Source: Acidaminococcus sp. (lineage in GTDB: Bacteria; Bacillota; Negativicutes; Acidaminococcales; Acidaminococcaceae). From it: 10,285 bases of DNA. Location of the stretch: positions 1 through 10,285 of the forward strand of contig DXYB01000059.1 in assembly GCA_019416065.1 (NCBI GenBank). Reading direction: 5' to 3'. The notes beneath the pieces were generated by a model. It searched no databases. It was not told the DNA's origin and worked only from the letters and a program-made list of their open reading frames with translations. Below, in pieces: positions 1-6,043 of this stretch (positions within the stretch are counted from its first letter, which is position 1; every line of letters starts with the position of its first letter). The position numbers and the translations under genes are program-made.

Positions 1-50
1 GGTTTTGTGAAGGTAAACGTCCACAAGACCCCAACATTTATTATAGAACC
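1..50. repeat. Left copy of a 50-bp perfect terminal inverted repeat, probable IS end
   Basis: These 50 bases are the exact reverse complement of 10235-10284. Read outward (minus strand), the repeat begins GGTTCTATAATAAATGTTGG. The match stops abruptly on the inner side (the adjoining inner bases differ), which is how the tip of a mobile element looks. The GG start and GGTTCT motif recall ends of ISL3-family insertion sequences, but this is from memory and no transposase is visible. A plain alternative is that the window is a whole contig that stopped at two copies of a longer repeat. Confidence 0.75.
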
Positions 51-62
51 AGAAAAATGGTT

Positions 63-102
63 ACCAAAAAAGCGGCCCTCCTAAGAGAGTCGCTTTTTTG
101 GT
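63..102 (-). terminator. Intrinsic terminator of the first porin gene
   Basis: An 18-bp stem (63-80 with 85-102) closes a 4-base loop, with one mismatch and one wobble pair. The outer stem is A-rich on the left and T-rich on the right, so minus-strand RNA ends the GC-rich part of the hairpin with a run of six U. It starts 14 bp after the stop codon of the porin at 117-1433. Its A/T symmetry means it could also stop plus-strand transcription entering from the left edge. Confidence 0.88.
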
Positions 103-116
103 GTTCTGTTGGTTAA

Positions 117-1433
117 TTAGAACGTCACAACCAGCTGAGACCACAGGGTCCGGGCATGTTTGCCGCCCAATTCCGTATTGTCGCCGCCTTTGCCTTTCAG
201 GTCATAGTAGTCCACTTCAGCGACCATGTTCTTAGCCAGCGTTAGATTGGCACCAAATTTCCAGCCTTTAAAACCGTAGCCTTCAAACAGGTCCCAAGCA
301 CCATCCATAGTATGCAGAATGGTGGTCGGAGCGGATTGATCATAGTAGGTGGCTTCCAGCCCCCAGCTGCCCGGTTTATCGCTTTCTGCACCGCCGTAAG
401 TGAGAGAAGCAACCCAGCCATCATCATCGGCATCTTTATAGGCTTTTACGGTATCTTTTTCACCTTTCAAGTACATGCCCATGATGCCCAGCTTACCGGC
501 TTGGTAAGAAGCTTGGCCCAGCCAAATTTTGTCCGTGCCCTGTTTGCCTAAGCTGCCGTCATGGTCTGCATGGAATCCAGCAGCATGGATATATTGCCCC
601 AGCAGATGCAGGTTGCCAAGATCTCCGTCCAGCCCGGCCATCCAATATTCATCCGCAATGGAGCCGCCTTCCCATTCATGACTATCAGTGTTCAAATGGT
701 ACCGGCTGCCGTCCAGATCTGCATCATCCGCCATCTTGCCATAGGCAGCAGTTAGATGGGTAGCACGCCCCAGCGGAGCCACAGCTTTAATGCCATCCAC
801 TTGGTCATCATACACCATGCCTTCGCCCAGCCATTCATCATACCGGCCGGCAGTAAAGTTCACAGCGCCAATGTTCCCGTTCAAAAATGCCCGAGTAATT
901 TTGGTGTCCCCATCGCCGGATTCATTCTGACCTTCAAAATACTGATGGTTTTCCAGCATAGTGGTATAGTGCCAGTTATCATTTACTTCACCAGTCAGCC
1001 ACAGCCGTGTCCGCAGGTCAGCCCGTTCCGGAGAGCCATAGTCCCCGCCAAAGGCACTGCCTTTATTGTCCGCATAACTGAGCTGGGCTTCCCCAGTAAT
1101 CTGTACGTTATCTGCATTCTTTTCCAGTCTGGCAATCCGTACGCCCAGGTTATCCAGTTCGTCAGCAAATTCGCTGACCAATTTATCATTGGCACCAATA
1201 GCCCCTTTGGCCAGAGCTTTGGCAACGATTTGGGCCATTTCATACCGGGTCATGGTCTTATCGCCCTTAAATGTCCCATCCGGATAGCCATCTACAACTC
1301 CTTCTGCAGCCAGTTTGGCAACAGCGCCATAAGCCCAGTGGCCGGCCGGCAAATCAGAGAATGGATTGGCAGCTAGTGCCGTAGCACTGAAACCCAGTGC
1401 CATAGTCATGGCAACTATTAACGATTTTTTCAT
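117..1433 (-). CDS. OmpM-like SLH-domain outer-membrane porin, paralog 1
   Basis: Predicted 438-residue outer-membrane beta-barrel porin tethered to peptidoglycan. Residues 1-21 are a Sec signal peptide (KK, hydrophobic core, cleavage after ALA). Residues 23-78 form one SLH domain (FSDLPAGHWAY, DGYPDGTFKGD, TRYEMAQIV). Residues 82-110 look like a short coiled coil (LDNLGVRIARLE). The remainder has alternating aromatic/polar strands typical of a barrel and ends in Phe (LVVTF), as expected for BAM recognition. This is the Negativicutes OmpM layout, where SLH binds polyamine-modified peptidoglycan. The start codon has a good ribosome site (AAGGAGG, 1442-1448). Residues 21-110 differ from paralog 2 at only two positions, whereas the barrel diverges. 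The segment around residues 246-291 carries six histidines and many acidic residues, not matched in paralog 2. Substrate specificity cannot be read from sequence. Confidence 0.9.
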   Translation of the reverse strand: MKKSLIVAMTMALGFSATALAANPFSDLPAGHWAYGAVAKLAAEGVVDGYPDGTFKGDKTMTRYEMAQIVAKALAKGAIGANDKLVSEFADELDNLGVRIARLEKNADNVQITGEAQLSYADNKGSAFGGDYGSPERADLRTRLWLTGEVNDNWHYTTMLENHQYFEGQNESGDGDTKITRAFLNGNIGAVNFTAGRYDEWLGEGMVYDDQVDGIKAVAPLGRATHLTAAYGKMADDADLDGSRYHLNTDSHEWEGGSIADEYWMAGLDGDLGNLHLLGQYIHAAGFHADHDGSLGKQGTDKIWLGQASYQAGKLGIMGMYLKGEKDTVKAYKDADDDGWVASLTYGGAESDKPGSWGLEATYYDQSAPTTILHTMDGAWDLFEGYGFKGWKFGANLTLAKNMVAEVDYYDLKGKGGDNTELGGKHARTLWSQLVVTF

Positions 1434-1482
1434 GCTAAAAGCCTCCTTGCAGCGATTTTGCCCTTTGTGTTCCCACAGCCAG

Positions 1483-1500
1483 GAGTATCCTTGTTTCCTC
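1483..1500 (-). promoter_or_regulatory. 5'-leader box shared by both porin genes, copy 1
   Basis: The plus-strand sequence GAGTnTCCTTGTTTCCTC occurs here and at 3080-3097 with only the n position differing (A here). It lies 50-67 bases upstream of the start codon, inside the transcribed leader. In RNA it reads GAGGAAACAAGGA-n-ACTC. Flanking leader sequence is not conserved, so the box may be a site for an RNA-binding protein or small RNA. The function is unknown. Confidence 0.45.
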
Positions 1501-1531
1501 CGCCTGTATCAGGGATTACTAGAGCAGTTTT

Positions 1532-1551
1532 AAGTTAGTTGATTCTAACTT
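1532..1551 (-). promoter_or_regulatory. 20-bp dyad at the transcription start of porin 1
   Basis: Arms AAGTTAG and CTAACTT (7 bp) enclose 6 bases. The dyad begins 9 bp downstream of the -10 box, so it covers roughly +2 to +21 of the transcript. It could be an operator, or a 5'-terminal hairpin protecting the mRNA, as in some abundant outer-membrane protein transcripts. Porin 2 has a different-sequence dyad of the same size at almost the same offset (3137-3156). Confidence 0.45.
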
Positions 1552-1560
1552 TACTTGAAT

Positions 1561-1589
1561 ATTATACAATGCACTTAACTTTTGCGCAA
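1561..1589 (-). promoter_or_regulatory. Sigma-70-type promoter of porin 1
   Basis: On the minus strand, TTGCGC (1584-1589) and a perfect TATAAT (1561-1566) are separated by 17 bp. Transcription would start near 1554, giving a leader of about 120 nt before the start codon at 1433. The full-consensus -10 fits a highly expressed porin. Confidence 0.72.
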
Positions 1590-1632
1590 GAAAAATTTGT
1601 GAAGATCCGAACATGTCCACATTTCTGCCATA

Positions 1633-1686
1633 AAATCCCCCACACCGGTAATGTTTCACGTGAAACATTACCGGTGTGGGGGATTT
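1633..1686. repeat. 54-bp perfect palindrome enclosing parS
   Basis: Two 27-base arms pair without a mismatch and have no spacer; the centre lies between 1659 and 1660. The arms run from AAATCCCCCACACCGG inward to the parS core. Transcribed RNA would fold into a very stable hairpin followed by U-rich sequence on either strand, so it could also act as a bidirectional terminator. It lies between the terminator of porin 2 and the promoter of porin 1, with no gene in it. Confidence 0.93.
1652..1667. promoter_or_regulatory. parS centromere site (ParB/Spo0J binding)
   Basis: TGTTTCACGTGAAACA is a perfect 16-bp palindrome matching the bacterial chromosomal parS consensus (TGTTnCACGTGAAACA, as known for Spo0J of Bacillus subtilis). 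ParB loads on DNA at such sites, spreads, and directs origin segregation and SMC loading. Most parS sites cluster near oriC, so this window is probably origin-proximal (inference). No parA or parB gene is present here. The intergenic position is somewhat unusual only in that the site forms the centre of a far longer palindrome. Confidence 0.87.
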
Positions 1687-1719
1687 GTTTTGACAGGCTC
1701 AAGTATGTTCCAGTCCATC

Positions 1720-1753
1720 AAAAAAGACGACCCTCGTGAGAAGGTCGCCTTTT
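1720..1753 (-). terminator. Intrinsic terminator of the second porin gene
   Basis: A stem of 14 pairs (1722-1735 with 1740-1753, including G-U wobbles in minus-strand RNA) closes a 4-base loop. Minus-strand RNA ends in six U (1720-1725). It begins 12 bp after the stop codon of the porin at 1766-3022 and separates that transcript from parS and from porin 1. Confidence 0.85.
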
Positions 1754-1765
1754 GTCGTTTTGCAA

Positions 1766-3022
1766 TTAGAAGGTTACAACCAGTTCGGACCACAGGGTAC
1801 GAGCGTGGGTGTCTTTATTGCCTTTGCCTTTCAGGTCATACCATTCCACAGCAGCAACCATGTTCTTAGCCAAAGCTACATTGCCGCCAACCATGTAACC
1901 TTTGAAGCCATAGCCAGCAAAGTCATCCAGGTCATACAAGCCGTTCATGGTGTGAGCCAAAACGGTAGGAGCAGCCTGGTCATAGTATTTACCATACAGG
2001 CCCCAGCTACCAGGTTTGCTGGCTTCCGCACCGGCATAAGCCAATCCGGCTACCCAACCGTCATCATCGGCACCTTTGTATTCCTTAACAGTGTCATCGT
2101 CACCTTTCAGGTACATGGCATTGATATTCCACTTGCCAGCGGTATAGTCAGCGCCAACGGTCCAAATCTTGCCATCGCCTTTTTGTCCCAGAACATCCTG
2201 AATGTCTTTGGCTTTTAGGTAAGAAGCTTCGGCATGCAGGTTGCCAAAGTAGCCGCCCAATGCGCCATAGGCATATTTATCAGCCACAGATTCGTATTCG
2301 TCTTTGCCATAGGTATTGGCATTAGCCAATTTACCATATGCACCGGTCAAATAGGCTTTGCCAAAGTTCACCCGTGCTTCAATCGCATCGGCCCGATCAT
2401 CAAATACGTTACCGTCGCCATAGAAAGCGTTAAAACGACCAGCCGTGATATTCACAGCGCCGATGTTACCTTCCAGGTAAGCTCTCTGGAACTGGGTTTG
2501 TCCATCGCCGGATTCGTTCCGTCCGCCGAAGTACTGTTGGTTCTGCAGCATGGAAACATAATGCCAGTTGTCATTGACTTCGCCGGTGAACCACAGACGC
2601 GTACGCAGCTGGGATTCATAATCGGTCTTGCCTTCGTTCACGGCGCCACCTTTAGCATGAGAATAGCTGATACGGGCTTGCCCGGTTACTTTTACGTTAT
2701 CAGCGTTCTTTTCCAGTCTGGCGACCCGTACACCCAGGTTGTCCAGTTCGTCGGCAAATTCGCTGACCAGTTTGTCGTCGGCACCGATAGCGCCTTTGGC
2801 CAGGGCCTTGGCAACGATTTGCGCCATTTCATACCGGGTCATGGTCTTGTCACCTTTGAAGGTGCCATCAGGATAGCCGTCAACTACGCCTTCAGCAGCC
2901 AGTTTGGCTACGGCGCCGTAAGCCCAGTGTCCAGCCGGCAGATCGGAGAAGGGGTTAGCAGCAAATGCAGTTGCGCTGACACCCAGGGCCATAGCCATGG
3001 CAAACACTAAAGATTTTTTCAT
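1766..3022 (-). CDS. OmpM-like SLH-domain outer-membrane porin, paralog 2
   Basis: Predicted 418-residue porin with the same design as paralog 1: signal peptide 1-21 (cleavage after AFA), SLH domain 23-78, short coiled coil about 82-110, then a beta-barrel ending ARTLWSELVVTF. The frame stays open 35 codons further upstream. However, the MKKSLV start at 3022 gives a normal signal peptide and has a strong ribosome site (GGGAGGT, about 3029-3035), so the longer form is rejected. The protein shares barrel blocks with paralog 1 (GEVNDNWHY, ADDDGWVA, KGKG near the C terminus) but lacks its histidine-rich segment. Codons in the near-identical SLH region differ at many silent sites, indicating an old duplication held by selection rather than a recent copy. 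It likely acts as a general diffusion porin and peptidoglycan tether; exact solutes are unknown. Confidence 0.9.
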   Translation of the reverse strand: MKKSLVFAMAMALGVSATAFAANPFSDLPAGHWAYGAVAKLAAEGVVDGYPDGTFKGDKTMTRYEMAQIVAKALAKGAIGADDKLVSEFADELDNLGVRVARLEKNADNVKVTGQARISYSHAKGGAVNEGKTDYESQLRTRLWFTGEVNDNWHYVSMLQNQQYFGGRNESGDGQTQFQRAYLEGNIGAVNITAGRFNAFYGDGNVFDDRADAIEARVNFGKAYLTGAYGKLANANTYGKDEYESVADKYAYGALGGYFGNLHAEASYLKAKDIQDVLGQKGDGKIWTVGADYTAGKWNINAMYLKGDDDTVKEYKGADDDGWVAGLAYAGAEASKPGSWGLYGKYYDQAAPTVLAHTMNGLYDLDDFAGYGFKGYMVGGNVALAKNMVAAVEWYDLKGKGNKDTHARTLWSELVVTF

Positions 3023-3030
3023 GAGAATAC

Positions 3031-3051
3031 CTCCCTTTACACTAGAGGGAG
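3031..3051 (-). promoter_or_regulatory. Hairpin masking the ribosome site of porin 2
   Basis: CTCCCT (3031-3036) pairs with AGGGAG (3046-3051) around a 9-base loop. In the mRNA this pairs most of the AGGGAGG ribosome-binding sequence with an upstream CUCCCU. It could damp or regulate initiation of an otherwise strong site. A chance 6-bp stem cannot be excluded. Confidence 0.35.
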
Positions 3052-3079
3052 CAGATCGGTTTTGCGTTTTTCTTCCCGC

Positions 3080-3097
3080 GAGTCTCCTTGTTTCCTC
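3080..3097 (-). promoter_or_regulatory. 5'-leader box shared by both porin genes, copy 2
   Basis: Second copy of GAGTnTCCTTGTTTCCTC (n is C here), 58-75 bases upstream of the start codon of porin 2 and within its leader. The internal spacing is identical to copy 1, while the sequence between the box and the start codon is unlike that of porin 1. Confidence 0.45.
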
Positions 3098-3136
3098 TGT
3101 TCCGGAAAAAGTTTCACCGTCCTGCACCTTGTGTGA

Positions 3137-3156
3137 AATGACAACATTTTGTCATT
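3137..3156 (-). promoter_or_regulatory. 20-bp dyad at the transcription start of porin 2
   Basis: AATGACAA and TTGTCATT (8-bp perfect arms) enclose CATT. The dyad begins 8 bp downstream of the -10 box, near +2 of the transcript. It is a candidate operator or 5'-end mRNA hairpin, matching the position of the dyad at 1532-1551 upstream of porin 1. Confidence 0.45.
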
Positions 3157-3164
3157 GTTTATAT

Positions 3165-3193
3165 ATTTTACCATGGATGTCCGGATAATACAA
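3165..3193 (-). promoter_or_regulatory. Probable promoter of porin 2
   Basis: Minus-strand TTGTAT (3188-3193) and TAAAAT (3165-3170) are spaced by 17 bp. The start point would be near 3158, giving a leader of about 135 nt. The rest of the gene-free stretch 3023-3388 holds this leader, the arg terminator, and an AT-rich piece (3194-3337). In that piece I see only a small CAGATT-ca-AATCTG dyad (3272-3285) of no clear role. Confidence 0.58.
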
Positions 3194-3337
3194 TCTAAAA
3201 TCTATTTAATTCATGGATTCATGCAATTTTTAACTAGTAAGGTCGCACTATACTTTTTCGCTATAAGAAACCAGATTCAAATCTGCTTTTGTTATCAAAG
3301 TCACATTTTATAGGATTTGTTTCTGTTTTTTTTCATG

Positions 3338-3381
3338 CGAAAATTGCCGTCTTTCCTTCACCAGGCAGACGGCAATTTTCG
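3338..3381 (-). terminator. Terminator at the end of the arg operon
   Basis: A perfect 15-bp stem (3338-3352 with 3367-3381) surrounds a 14-base loop. The core GCCGTCT/AGACGGC is flanked by AAAATT and AATTTT, so RNA from either strand gives a GC stem followed by a short U run. It lies 8 bp past the argH stop codon and 144 bp upstream of the porin 2 promoter, so it insulates the two units. Confidence 0.8.
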
Positions 3382-3388
3382 TGGTTTT

Positions 3389-4807
3389 TCATAATTTAGT
3401 TTTTAACTCGGCCAAAAAAGCCTTTTGCTCTGCTACATGTTCTTTGCCCAGATGAATCTGTTCCAGATTGTTTTCCGGGGCCGGGCCGCCGTAACTTTTC
3501 CGAGCGACGACACAATTTTCCGGTTTAAGGCAAGCATGTAGATCCTCTTCAAATAGCGGACACAGTGCTTTATATTCCGTTAAGGGAATCTCTTGGAGTA
3601 ATTTGTGTTCCGCAATGGCTTTTGCCACCGCACGTCCTACCACGCCATGGGCTTTGCGGAAGGGCATCCCCTTACGCACCAAGTAATCCGCCAGGTCCGT
3701 GGCATTGGAATAATCCTGGTGCACAGCCTGGGCCATGCGCTCCGTATTTACTTTCATGGTAAGCAGCATATCCCGGTACACCTGGAGGGAAAATTTTACC
3801 GTATCCACGGTATCAAAAAATCCCTCTTTGTCCTCTTGCAAATCCTTGTTATAGGCTAACGGCAACCCTTTTACCGTGGTAAGAAGCGCCATCAGGCTGC
3901 CATACACCCGGCCGGTTTTGCCCCGGACCAGTTCGGAAATATCCGGGTTTTTTTTCTGGGGCATCATGGAAGAACCGGTGGCAAACCCGTCATCCAGCTC
4001 AATAAAACCAAATTCCGTGGAGGACCACAGGCAGATTTCCTCGCTAAGGCGGGATAGATGGAGCATCAGCAAAGACGCAAAACTGAGAAATTCCAGAATA
4101 TAATCCCGATCGCTGACAGCGTCCATGCTGTTACCATACACCTTGGAAAAATGTAATTCTTTAGCCACCATAAAGCGATCAATTGGCAGCGTGGTTCCTG
4201 CTACGGCGCCGGCTCCCAGGGGCATGATATCCGCCCGTTGCCAGACGCCCTGCAGCCGAGCAAAATCCCGCTGCAGCATGCCAAAATACGCCAGCAGGTG
4301 GTGCCCAAAGGTAATGGGCTGGGCCCGCTGCAAATGGGTGTAGCCAGGTATCAGGCTCCTGACATGTTTTTCCGCCATGGAAAGGAGGGCTTCTTCAAAG
4401 GCAATGAGAAGATCCATCACTTCAGTGACTTCCCGTTTGGTGTACATATGCATGTCCAGCGCTACCTGATCGTTGCGGCTACGGGCAGTATGTAGCCGGG
4501 CACCAGCATCCCCGATTTTTTCCGTCAGGCGGGCCTCCACGTTCATGTGGATATCCTCTAACGCAGTAGAAAAGTCAAACGTCCCGTTTTCGATTTCCTG
4601 CAGGATTTCCGTTAGGCCCTTTTCAATCGCCTTCACATCCGCATCACTCAAAAGCCCTACCTGTCCCAGCATATGGGCATGGGCCAGGCTGCCCCGGATA
4701 TCTTCCTGGTACAGCCTTTTATCGTAGTCAATGGAGGCATTGAAGGCATCCACCAAGGCGTTGGTATCCTTGCTGAACCGTCCTCCCCATAATTTTGTTT
4801 TATTCAT
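3389..4807 (-). CDS. argH: Argininosuccinate lyase
   Basis: Cytosolic enzyme that splits argininosuccinate into arginine and fumarate, the last step of arginine synthesis. The 472 residues match the usual family length (about 460). It begins with the LWGGRF motif (6-11) and has TARSRNDQ (107-114), GYTHLQRAQP (155-164, with the catalytic Thr-His region) and the fumarase/aspartase superfamily signature GSSMMPQKKNP (278-288) with its catalytic-loop serine. The start codon overlaps the argG stop in a TAATG junction, so the two are probably translationally coupled. It is the last gene of the operon and is followed by a terminator hairpin. The protein is intact. Confidence 0.97.
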   Translation of the reverse strand: MNKTKLWGGRFSKDTNALVDAFNASIDYDKRLYQEDIRGSLAHAHMLGQVGLLSDADVKAIEKGLTEILQEIENGTFDFSTALEDIHMNVEARLTEKIGDAGARLHTARSRNDQVALDMHMYTKREVTEVMDLLIAFEEALLSMAEKHVRSLIPGYTHLQRAQPITFGHHLLAYFGMLQRDFARLQGVWQRADIMPLGAGAVAGTTLPIDRFMVAKELHFSKVYGNSMDAVSDRDYILEFLSFASLLMLHLSRLSEEICLWSSTEFGFIELDDGFATGSSMMPQKKNPDISELVRGKTGRVYGSLMALLTTVKGLPLAYNKDLQEDKEGFFDTVDTVKFSLQVYRDMLLTMKVNTERMAQAVHQDYSNATDLADYLVRKGMPFRKAHGVVGRAVAKAIAEHKLLQEIPLTEYKALCPLFEEDLHACLKPENCVVARKSYGGPAPENNLEQIHLGKEHVAEQKAFLAELKTKL

Positions 4808-6027
4808 TATTTCAATTTTCCTTGTTTCATCAGCGCCCGCACGGTTAGTGGCAACCCAAACAGGTTAATAAAGCCCTGGGCATCGGCCTGGTTGTATACC
4901 TCGTCTTCACCAAAGGTGACATATTCCTTGCTATAGAGGGAGAAGGGGGAGGTAGTGCCGGCAGAAATAATATTGCCTTTATAGAGCTTTAGCTTCACCG
5001 TGCCGGTAACGGTCTTTTGGGTTTCGTCCACAAAGGCCTGCAAAGCTTCCCGCAGGGGGGAGAACCACATGCCGTCATAAACCAGTTCCGCATACCGGAT
5101 CCCGATTTGTTCCTTGTAATTGTAGGTCGCCCGATCCAGGCAGAGATTTTCTAATTCGTTGTGGGCATAGTACAAAATGGCGCCGCCGGGGGTTTCGTAC
5201 ACGCCCCGATCTTTCATACCCACCAGACGATTTTCTACCATATCCGCAATGCCAATGCCATTGCGTTTGCCAATTTCGTTCAAAAGTTCCAGCATGGGCA
5301 CCGGATCCATTTTTTTGCCGTTAAGCGCCACCGGTTCACCTTTTTCAAAGTTAAGGGTAATGTATTCATCTTTATCCGGCGCCGCTTCCGGTGTCTGACT
5401 CATAATATAAATTTCGGACTTAGGTTCATTAGACGGATCTTCCAGATCGCTGCCTTCGTGGGATAAATGCCAGATATTCCGGTCCATGCTGTAATCTTTT
5501 TTCTTGGTTACGGGCACAGGGATATTGTGGGCAGCTGCGTAGTCAATGGCGTCATCCCGGGATTTAATGGCCCATTCCCGCCACGGAGCGATGACTTTCA
5601 GCTGCGGTGCCAGGGCCTTAATCCCCAATTCAAACCGCACCTGGTCATTGCCTTTGCCGGTAGCCCCGTGGGCAATGGCGTCCGCTCCTTCTTCCAGAGC
5701 AATTTTTACCAGGTATTTGGCAATGATGGGACGGGCGATAGACGTTCCCAGTAGGTATTTCTTTTCATACACGGCGCCGCTTTTCACCATAGGCCAAGCG
5801 TATTCCCGCAAGAATTCATCCTTCAAATCCAGAATATACGCCTTGCTGGCCCCGGATTTTATGGCTTTGTCATGCACAGGAGCCAATTCTTCCCCTTGTC
5901 CGATGTCTGCAGTGACAGTGATCACTTCGCAGTTGTTATAGTTTTCCTTCAGCCAGGGAATGATACAGGATGTATCCAGACCACCAGAATAGGCCAATAC
6001 GACTTTTTTGATATCTTTTTTGTCCAT
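4807..6027 (-). CDS. argG: Argininosuccinate synthase
   Basis: ATP-dependent ligase joining citrulline and aspartate to argininosuccinate in the cytosol. The 406 residues match the type I family (about 400). The N-type ATP pyrophosphatase loop AYSGGLDTS is at 12-20, and the GATGKGNDQVRFE block (121-133), which contributes to substrate binding, is complete. The start has an AAGGAGA ribosome site located inside the 16-bp gap after argF. The stop overlaps the first base of argH. No damage or unusual composition is visible. Confidence 0.97.
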   Translation of the reverse strand: MDKKDIKKVVLAYSGGLDTSCIIPWLKENYNNCEVITVTADIGQGEELAPVHDKAIKSGASKAYILDLKDEFLREYAWPMVKSGAVYEKKYLLGTSIARPIIAKYLVKIALEEGADAIAHGATGKGNDQVRFELGIKALAPQLKVIAPWREWAIKSRDDAIDYAAAHNIPVPVTKKKDYSMDRNIWHLSHEGSDLEDPSNEPKSEIYIMSQTPEAAPDKDEYITLNFEKGEPVALNGKKMDPVPMLELLNEIGKRNGIGIADMVENRLVGMKDRGVYETPGGAILYYAHNELENLCLDRATYNYKEQIGIRYAELVYDGMWFSPLREALQAFVDETQKTVTGTVKLKLYKGNIISAGTTSPFSLYSKEYVTFGEDEVYNQADAQGFINLFGLPLTVRALMKQGKLK

Positions 6028-6043
6028 GTTTTACTATCTCCTT

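Noticed and set aside
2234..3010. Long plus-strand open frame (258 codons) opposite porin 2, mirrored by one of 206 codons opposite porin 1 (756-1376)
   Set aside because: Both are antisense to clear porin genes, lack good ribosome sites, and resemble each other only because the sense genes are paralogs.
3023..3127. N-terminal extension of porin 2 by 35 codons
   Set aside because: It would bury the signal peptide behind a polar stretch. The MKKSLV start has its own ribosome site, and the extra codons cover the leader box and hairpin.
3194..3337. Small RNA gene or extra promoter in the AT-rich gap before the arg terminator
   Set aside because: Only a 6-bp dyad at 3272-3285 is visible, without a matching promoter or a proper terminator.
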